DNA from: a virus
Strand: one strand, 5' to 3'
IMG/VR virus record: IMGVR_UViG_3300045135_003244
Location: 1 to 25,866 of that record
DNA: 25,866 nucleotides
Under the pieces are notes generated by a model. That model made no database searches, was not told the origin of the DNA, and was given only the letters and a program-made list of their open reading frames with translations. Position numbers and translations under genes: made by a program. Position 1 is the stretch's first letter. The number at the start of each line of letters is the position of its first letter. Below, one piece after another: positions 21,278-25,866 of this stretch.

Positions 21278-24220
21278 ATGACCGCAGCTGTAATCGACTT
21301 CAACGACGTCGCCCCCGCCCATGCCCAGCCTGTGCGCTATGATCTCGACCTGATCGTTCAGCGTCTCCGTGAAACGGCAGAGAACTGGGTGCCGCGGTTG
21401 TTTCCCAACGGCAAGCGTGTCGGCGACGAGTGGCGGCTGGCCAATATCCGCGGGGACGCCCCGCGCAACACGGGCTCTTGTGTCATTGCCCTGCGCGGTC
21501 CGCATGCCGGCGACTGGATCGACTTCGACGGAAATGAAGGTGGCGGGCCCATCAGCACGCTGGAGGCCGGAACGGGGCTCATGGGGCGCGCTCTGATTGT
21601 CGAGGCTGCAGACATGACCGCTGTGACCGCGGGGGCACCAGCGCGTCAGGCATCTGTGGTCACGGCTACGTCGAAGCGGGACGCGGGGCAGGAGATCGCG
21701 CATATCCTGTCTGGTGCTGTGCCGATTCAGGACACGCCCGCTGCCGCGTATCTCGCGGGCCGTGCCTTGGACGTGCCCGATGCAACCGACTTGCTGTTTC
21801 ATGAAGATCTGACGCACTGGGAAACCAAGACCGGCTATGCTGCGATGTTGGGGCAGGTGCGCGATCGCAGCGGAGAGGTCATCGGGCTGCACCGCACCTA
21901 CCTTGTTGAGGATGTAAACGAGGTTCGTAAGGCGCCAGTTGCCAAACCCAAGATGATGCTGGGCCGCATTGCAGGTGGCGCCGTCAGGTTGGCATCGATC
22001 GGTAAAGATGGTCGCCTCGCACTCTGCGAAGGCATCGAAACCGGCCTTGCGGTGGTGACGGCCTGCCCGGACCTGCCGGTCTGGGCGACCTTGTCCACCT
22101 CAGGGCTGGAGCAGGTCGACTTGCCGCCTGCTGCCCAGCGTGTGCTGATCCTGGCCGATCATGATGCCTCCGGCGCCGGTCTGCGGGCCGCCGAGGCCGC
22201 CGCCCGCCGGCTGCGCGCCCAAGGCCGAGATGTGGCGATCGCGATGCCGCCCGAGGAAGGCGAGGATTTCAACGATATGTTGCTAGGGGCGGGATCATCA
22301 TCCATTGCCCAGTTGATCTCGGCCACTGAACAGGAGGTCGATGCCGACGCTGTACTGCAAATCGGCCAGCACCGGCCGCTGAATTACCAAGGCAGCGGCA
22401 ATGACATCCCCGTCCTGCGCGCTGATGAGGGCGATCTGGGCCGAGCTGTGGCGCAGGTCTGGAGCGTGGTCATGGCCTCGAACCGCACGCCCTGGGTGTT
22501 CCGTTTTGCAGGCCAACCGACCTGGGTTGTGCCGGACGATGAAGGCCGCCCTGTCGCTACGATCCTGAATGAAGAGCGTCTGCGGCACATGCTGGCGCGA
22601 CTGGCCCGCTGGGTGCGCGAAAACGCCAAGGGAGATTTGATGCCTGCGCCGCCGCCGGTGGCCACGGTCAAATCGGTTCTCGCTACGCCTGACCCTGCGC
22701 TGCCCGTGCTCACGGGCATCGTCAACACGCCCGTCTTCGGACGCAGCGGCACGCTAATCACGGCCCCGGGATACCATCCTGATGCGCGGCTGCTCTATGT
22801 GCCCGCACCGGGCTTCACCGTGCCGGATATTCCAAAGCGCCCCACAGAAGCGGAGATTGCTGCGGCCCGCGAGTTGATCTGCGACGACCTCTTCGGTGAC
22901 TTCCCTTTCACCGGTGAGGCGGAACGCGCCCATGTTGTGGCATTGCTGCTGCTTGGCTTCCTGCGCGGCATGATCGATGGGCCCACGCCGCTGCATTTGA
23001 TCGAAAAGCCCACGCCGGGCACGGGCGCTACGCTCATGGTGGACGCCGTGGCCACGATCCTGACCGGCACCGGGGCCAGCGTCATGACGGAGGGGCGTGA
23101 CGACGAGGAATGGCGCAAGCGCGTCACCGCAAAGCTACGCCAGATCCCCTCGATCATTCTGATCGACAACCTGCGGGCCAAGCTCGACAGCTCTGCCGTC
23201 GCCGCAGCGCTTACCGCACCTTTCTGGGAGGACCGCGTGCTCGGGGCGTCGGAGATGACGCGGCTGCCGATCCGCTGCCTCTGGATTGCCACGGGCAACA
23301 ACCCCGAGTTCTCAAACGAGATGGCCCGCCGCCTCGTGCGCATCCGTCTCGATGCCAATGTGGAGCAGCCGTGGCAGCGCAAGGGGTTTCGCCATCCTGA
23401 CCTCATGGTTTGGATCCGCGCCAACCGCGCGCGCCTCGTCGCCGCCTGCCTGACGCTCTGCCAGGCCTGGATTGCCGCGGGCAAACCGCGCGGCAGCAAG
23501 ACTATCGGCTCCTATGAAAACTGGGCGCAGGTCATTGGGGGCGTATTGGAAGTCGCCCGTATTCCTGGCTTCCTCGACAACCTCGAGGACATGATGGCGG
23601 CCTCCGATAGTGAGGGTGCGGGCTGGAGTAACTTCATTTCAGCTTGGTGGGATCGGTTTGGAACTGGGTCTGTGCTGACCTCGGATTTGTTCGACGTCGC
23701 AGCGTTTTGTGATCCTGCTCCACCGATCCATGGCGCTACCGAGCGCGCGCAGAAAATCGCTTTTGGGAAAGCGATCTCTCGCATGAGGGACCGAGTGTTT
23801 CGAATTGGCTCGGTCCATGTGCGAGTACGAAAGGCTGGTATCGAGCACAAGGCTGCCCGCTGGAAACTCGAGCTTTTTGAACGCAAGCCGCATCAAGGCA
23901 TGATCGTTCAACCTAGGGCTGGGGAATGTCAGGGGGCTGAGGGGAATGTTGAAACGCAACATTCCCCTGGGCAAACCATTGATAACATTAGCCAAAGGGA
24001 ATGTGGGGAATGTGGGGAATGTTTTTCCGCCCTCTCACACACGCGCATGCGCGCACGCGCGCACGATAGGGATGGCCCCGGAAAACATTCCCCACATACC
24101 CAACATTCCCAAAGTATCGAAAAATCAAATGGTTACGAAGGGGAATGTTTGGGGGAATGTCCAAACTCACCTTCCCAACATTCCCCAAAGCCCGATTGGC
24201 TGAAGGAACTCGACCCATGA
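21278..24220 (+). CDS. Toprim primase fused to a P-loop ATPase/helicase-like domain
   Basis: A 980-aa replication protein. The N-terminal region (1-110) precedes a Toprim domain: LALCEGIETG (Glu251) and ILADHDASGAG (Asp294, Asp296), typical of DnaG/P4-type primases. Residues about 540-700 form an ATPase-like core: EKPTPGTGATLM stands where Walker A should be, SIILIDN (Asp630) is Walker B, and IATGNNPEFSNEMARRLVRI looks like sensor 1 plus arginine finger. The Walker A lysine is replaced by Ala584, so nucleotide binding may be altered. GAAGGGGG precedes ATG 21278. The last 100 residues are low-complexity with repeated GEC and HSP tripeptides, produced by the iteron-like DNA array. The gene very likely primes, and possibly initiates, element replication. 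Confidence 0.88.
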   Translation: MTAAVIDFNDVAPAHAQPVRYDLDLIVQRLRETAENWVPRLFPNGKRVGDEWRLANIRGDAPRNTGSCVIALRGPHAGDWIDFDGNEGGGPISTLEAGTGLMGRALIVEAADMTAVTAGAPARQASVVTATSKRDAGQEIAHILSGAVPIQDTPAAAYLAGRALDVPDATDLLFHEDLTHWETKTGYAAMLGQVRDRSGEVIGLHRTYLVEDVNEVRKAPVAKPKMMLGRIAGGAVRLASIGKDGRLALCEGIETGLAVVTACPDLPVWATLSTSGLEQVDLPPAAQRVLILADHDASGAGLRAAEAAARRLRAQGRDVAIAMPPEEGEDFNDMLLGAGSSSIAQLISATEQEVDADAVLQIGQHRPLNYQGSGNDIPVLRADEGDLGRAVAQVWSVVMASNRTPWVFRFAGQPTWVVPDDEGRPVATILNEERLRHMLARLARWVRENAKGDLMPAPPPVATVKSVLATPDPALPVLTGIVNTPVFGRSGTLITAPGYHPDARLLYVPAPGFTVPDIPKRPTEAEIAAARELICDDLFGDFPFTGEAERAHVVALLLLGFLRGMIDGPTPLHLIEKPTPGTGATLMVDAVATILTGTGASVMTEGRDDEEWRKRVTAKLRQIPSIILIDNLRAKLDSSAVAAALTAPFWEDRVLGASEMTRLPIRCLWIATGNNPEFSNEMARRLVRIRLDANVEQPWQRKGFRHPDLMVWIRANRARLVAACLTLCQAWIAAGKPRGSKTIGSYENWAQVIGGVLEVARIPGFLDNLEDMMAASDSEGAGWSNFISAWWDRFGTGSVLTSDLFDVAAFCDPAPPIHGATERAQKIAFGKAISRMRDRVFRIGSVHVRVRKAGIEHKAARWKLELFERKPHQGMIVQPRAGECQGAEGNVETQHSPGQTIDNISQRECGECGECFSALSHTRMRARAHDRDGPGKHSPHTQHSQSIEKSNGYEGECLGECPNSPSQHSPKPDWLKELDP
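23941..23967. repeat. Perfect inverted pair of array repeats
   Basis: GGGGAATGTT and AACATTCCCC are exact reverse complements around a 7-nt GAAACGC loop. This is the longest palindrome of the array and could be a hairpin or a dimer-binding site. Confidence 0.8.
24036..24065. other. 30-bp perfect alternating pyrimidine-purine tract (Z-DNA-prone)
   Basis: CA and CG dinucleotide steps, with a single TG, alternate without a break over 30 bases in the centre of the repeat array. Such tracts favour Z-DNA under negative supercoiling. The base pairs are mostly G:C, so this is not an AT-rich melting region. Confidence 0.75.
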
Positions 24221-24248
24221 GCCCTCTGACGATCGCACCGCTTCATCC

Positions 24249-24290
24249 GACGACGGCGGCCGGTACCGCCAAGCATCAACCGCCGTCGTC
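24249..24290 (+). repeat. Perfect 11-bp hairpin between primase and RuvC-like genes
   Basis: GACGACGGCGG (24249-24259) and CCGCCGTCGTC (24280-24290) are perfect inverted copies with a 20-nt loop that contains the palindrome CGGTACCG. It lies in the 107-bp stretch after the primase stop. That argues that this stretch is regulatory rather than the N-terminus of the RuvC-like protein. Confidence 0.65.
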
Positions 24291-24327
24291 TTCCACCCGA
24301 GCAGGCCACCAGAACAGGAGACCACCC

Positions 24328-24861
24328 ATGGCTGATACGACTTTGTCCAGCGCCGCAGTTGGCGCAACCCCGAAAATGCCGCCGTCCGAGCGCGGTCGCA
24401 CAATCCTTGCCCTCGACCTCGGCACCACAACCGGCTGGGCCATCCGAGGCTTCGATGGCCTCATCACCAGCGGCACCGTCAGCTTCAAGCCCGGCCGCTA
24501 CGATGGCGGTGGTATGCGTTATCTGCGCTTCACCAACTGGCTCACGGAGATTGACCGACTCTCTGGTCCGATTGCCGCGATCTGGTTCGAGGAAGTCCGC
24601 CGCCACGCGGGCACAGACGCGGCCCATGTCTACGGCGGTCTGATGGCGACGCTGACCGCTTGGGCCGAGTTGCGGGGAATTCCCTATCAGGGCGTCCCAG
24701 TTGGCACGATCAAGCGCCACGCCACCGGCAAGGGTAATGCACCGAAGCAGGCGATGATAGCGGCTGCACGGCAGCGTGGGTTCAGCCCCACAGATGACAA
24801 CGAGGCGGATGCCATCGCGATTCTGCTCTGGGCGATTGAGACGCAGGGAGGGTTGGTCTGA
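24328..24861 (+). CDS. RuvC-like Holliday junction resolvase
   Basis: A 177-aa RNase H-fold protein. ILALDLGTTTGWA holds the first catalytic Asp30, IWFEEVRRH the glutamate (88 or 89), and DDNEADAIAILLWA the final acidic pair with Asp161. This is the acidic signature of phage RuvC-type resolvases, which cut four-way junctions formed during recombination-dependent replication. I chose ATG 24328, with AGGAG 7 nt upstream. ATG 24217 overlaps the primase stop as ATGA and would add 37 low-complexity residues spanning an 11-bp hairpin, so it is less likely. It completes the recombination set with Sak4, SSB, nuclease and helicase. Confidence 0.85.
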   Translation: MADTTLSSAAVGATPKMPPSERGRTILALDLGTTTGWAIRGFDGLITSGTVSFKPGRYDGGGMRYLRFTNWLTEIDRLSGPIAAIWFEEVRRHAGTDAAHVYGGLMATLTAWAELRGIPYQGVPVGTIKRHATGKGNAPKQAMIAAARQRGFSPTDDNEADAIAILLWAIETQGGLV

Positions 24862-25070
24862 TGGGTATGCGCTTCACTCCCAAAGGCTACGGCGGCCAAC
24901 GCCGTGATCCTGAACAGGTCAAACGGGACGGCTGGCACGAACAAGGCGTGCTGGCTGTCAGCGTCGACGATCACCGACTGACTTGGCCGGAACGGGAACT
25001 GGTTCGCCAGCTGGGCGAGAAGCTATATGGCAAGCTGCCAGCCGTGAGGGAGGTGCGTCATGGCCGATGA
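24861..25070 (+). CDS. Hypothetical protein (69 aa)
   Basis: The ATG overlaps the RuvC-like stop by one base (TGATG), and its end overlaps the next gene by 11 bp. The sequence MGMRFTPKGYGGQRRDPEQV is followed by DGWHEQGVLAVSVDDHRLTW and a helical end with ERELVRQLGEKLYGKL. It is basic and small, with no domain recognised. Its tight packing in the operon is the main support. Confidence 0.72.
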   Translation: MGMRFTPKGYGGQRRDPEQVKRDGWHEQGVLAVSVDDHRLTWPERELVRQLGEKLYGKLPAVREVRHGR

Positions 25071-25485
25071 ATGGACACGGGCAATGGTAGCCGACCGGCT
25101 GGACCTTGCGGCGGACGTGATGCGGTCCATGCCGCCGGTTCGCCCACAGGGTTATGTCAGCGCCTGGCCGGAATGCGTTTCCACCTTCGCCGATCAGGTC
25201 GAGCAAGAACCGAGCATGAAAAAGCCTCTGCCATCGCCGCGGATGGTCACGCAGGCCGATGAGGCGATGCTGTGGCTGCGGTGGGTCGACAAGGACATCG
25301 GCCAGATCCTCTGGGCGCGGGCCAATCGCAAGCCGTGGAAGCGGATCACATGGCACCACGGGATCAGCCGGGCTACGGCACACCGGCGTCATGAGTATGG
25401 GCTGGCCGTGATCGTCTGGAAGCTGAATGGCAGAACCGTGCCGCGCAAGCGGTCGATGGAGTACGTGATCGGGCAGACGGTGTGA
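25060..25485 (+). CDS. DUF6362-like helix-turn-helix protein
   Basis: A 141-aa protein with GGGAGGTG upstream of ATG 25060. The C-terminal half contains WKRITWHHGISRATAHRRHE, a helix-turn-helix-like segment, after a helical stretch EAMLWLRWVDKDIGQILWAR. I associate this layout with DUF6362 proteins that stand at the end of phage early modules, just before packaging genes. A role as a DNA-binding regulator or small terminase-like protein is possible but not shown. It is the last gene of the rightward operon in the window. Confidence 0.78.
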   Translation: MADEWTRAMVADRLDLAADVMRSMPPVRPQGYVSAWPECVSTFADQVEQEPSMKKPLPSPRMVTQADEAMLWLRWVDKDIGQILWARANRKPWKRITWHHGISRATAHRRHEYGLAVIVWKLNGRTVPRKRSMEYVIGQTV

Positions 25486-25866
25486 CCCTTGGGGCGGTCG
25501 CGTTGTGGCCGTCCTGTCAACCCCTCTCGTGCAAGTGAGACACTTTTCGGTGAGACACCGGAAAGCAAGACAGATGTCGAGCGAGACGCTATAAAACAGA
25601 TAAGATGACCGTCGTGTGGCTGAGAGAGCCGTGTCGGTTTGAACGGGTTTGTGGGAGTGTAACTGGTGACCGTTTGTCCGAAAAAACTGTCTATGGTCGA
25701 TTTTGTGAGACACGTAACCCATTGAAATTGAACGGGTCCTTCCTGTTCGTGACCGTATACGGGGGGGCGAGGCGCGAGGCTTTCCCAGTGACATCGCGGA
25801 AAATACCCGTTTCGTTTCGTTTTGACGCGAACCCCAATAAACACTGGGCCTGAAGGCTCGTAAAAC
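25486..25866. other. Repeat-rich non-coding stretch at the right end
   Basis: No gene is supported in these 381 bp; open frames here lack ribosome sites and coding character. The stretch contains a 15-bp-periodic repeat cluster, TATAAAA at 25590, an extra GTGAGACAC at 25705, and paired copies of TTGAACGGGT (25639, 25728) and GTGACCGT (25666, 25749). It looks like a regulatory region for genes to the right. Confidence 0.55.
25535..25589 (+). repeat. Four degenerate 9-bp repeats with 15-16 bp period
   Basis: GTGAGACAC (25535), GTGAGACAC (25550), GCAAGACAG (25565) and GCGAGACGC (25581) are spaced 15, 15 and 16 bp start to start, and TATAAAA follows at once. A fifth exact copy lies at 25705. The spacing suggests an operator or iteron cluster bound on alternate helix faces. 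Confidence 0.6.

Larger units (their letters stand above)
23921..24186. repeat. Iteron-like array of eleven GGG(G)AATGT copies in the primase 3' end
   Basis: Direct copies of GGGGAATGT start at 23921, 23941, 24005, 24014, 24140 and 24152; an 8-bp GGGAATGT is at 23997. Inverted copies ACATTCCCC start at 23959, 24085 and 24178; ACATTCCC is at 24103. Copies at 23997, 24005 and 24014 form a tandem block. Copies at 23941 and 23959 form a perfect palindrome. Eleven copies in 266 bp, absent elsewhere in the window as far as I could see, point to a DNA-level site such as a replication origin or operator cluster. Confidence 0.9.
9871..25866. mobile_element. Probable prophage or integrative element: recombinase cassette plus replication/recombination module
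   Basis: A serine recombinase cassette, a divergent large unknown gene and a phage-type early operon (Sak4, SSB-like, Cas4-like nuclease, Dda-like helicase, Toprim primase, RuvC, DUF6362) form one coherent unit. No structural, packaging, lysis or conjugation gene lies inside the window, so prophage versus other integrative element is undecided. The true ends are not seen. The defence block may be cargo of the same element, with tRNA-Ser as a possible left border. Confidence 0.6.

Noticed and set aside
23921-24186. CRISPR array
   Set aside because: Repeats are only 8-9 bp, occur in both orientations with irregular spacing, and lie inside an open coding frame. No spacers or cas genes are present apart from a phage-type Cas4-like nuclease.
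25605-25853. Small plus-strand open frame at the right end
   Set aside because: No ribosome site, no domain, and it spans duplicated regulatory-looking words.

Overview
The window looks like accessory DNA in an alphaproteobacterium, most likely of the Rhodobacterales/Paracoccus type. The grounds are high-GC coding with strong third-position bias, the DUF2924 / serine-recombinase / ParB-like HTH cassette, and a phage replication module of a kind seen in that group. This assignment is recall plus inference; no search was run. No complete set of housekeeping genes is present. The only core-like gene is a tRNA-Ser(GGA) with an encoded CCA at the far left.

Layout. (1) 33-122: tRNA-Ser followed by a probable terminator. 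(2) 424-9775: a defence block. A vsr gene and a C5-cytosine methyltransferase are divergent across 57 bp. Facing the methyltransferase is a minus-strand operon reading GHKL/MutL-like ATPase, Z1-domain SF2-like ATPase, DUF4420-type PD-(D/E)XK protein, AIPR protein. All internal junctions overlap. This gene set matches the MutL/Z1/DUF4420/AIPR defence grouping I recall as Mza, here paired with a Dcm/Vsr module. (3) 9871-12216: a minus-strand mobility cassette of four genes joined by three ATGA overlaps (67-aa protein, DUF2924 protein, serine recombinase, ParB-like HTH protein). (4) 12412-14661: a divergent, unrecognised 749-aa protein. (5) 14743-25485: a plus-strand early region of phage or integrative-element type. 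It holds a Com-like zinc ribbon, a sigma-like regulator, three small unknowns, a Sak4-like RecA-fold ATPase, a DUF669/SSB-like protein, small zinc-finger proteins, a Cas4-like Fe-S nuclease, a Dda/RecD-like helicase, a Toprim primase-ATPase, a RuvC-like resolvase and a DUF6362-like HTH protein. (6) 25486-25866: a repeat-rich non-coding stretch.

How it works together (inference). The right half is a recombination-dependent DNA replication kit of a prophage or integrative element. The recombinase cassette may mobilise it, and the left block is defence cargo marking or protecting DNA by cytosine methylation, with Vsr repairing deamination products.

The most striking non-gene signal is an array of eleven GGGAATGT-type 8-9-mers in both orientations (23921-24186) inside the last 300 bp of the primase gene, wrapped around a 30-bp perfect alternating pyrimidine-purine tract. 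It looks like an iteron origin embedded in the initiator/primase gene. Second is a possible Com-type translational switch: a Com-like zinc-ribbon gene followed by a perfect 10-bp hairpin ending exactly at the start codon of the sigma-like gene. Third is a 15-bp-periodic repeat cluster after the last gene.
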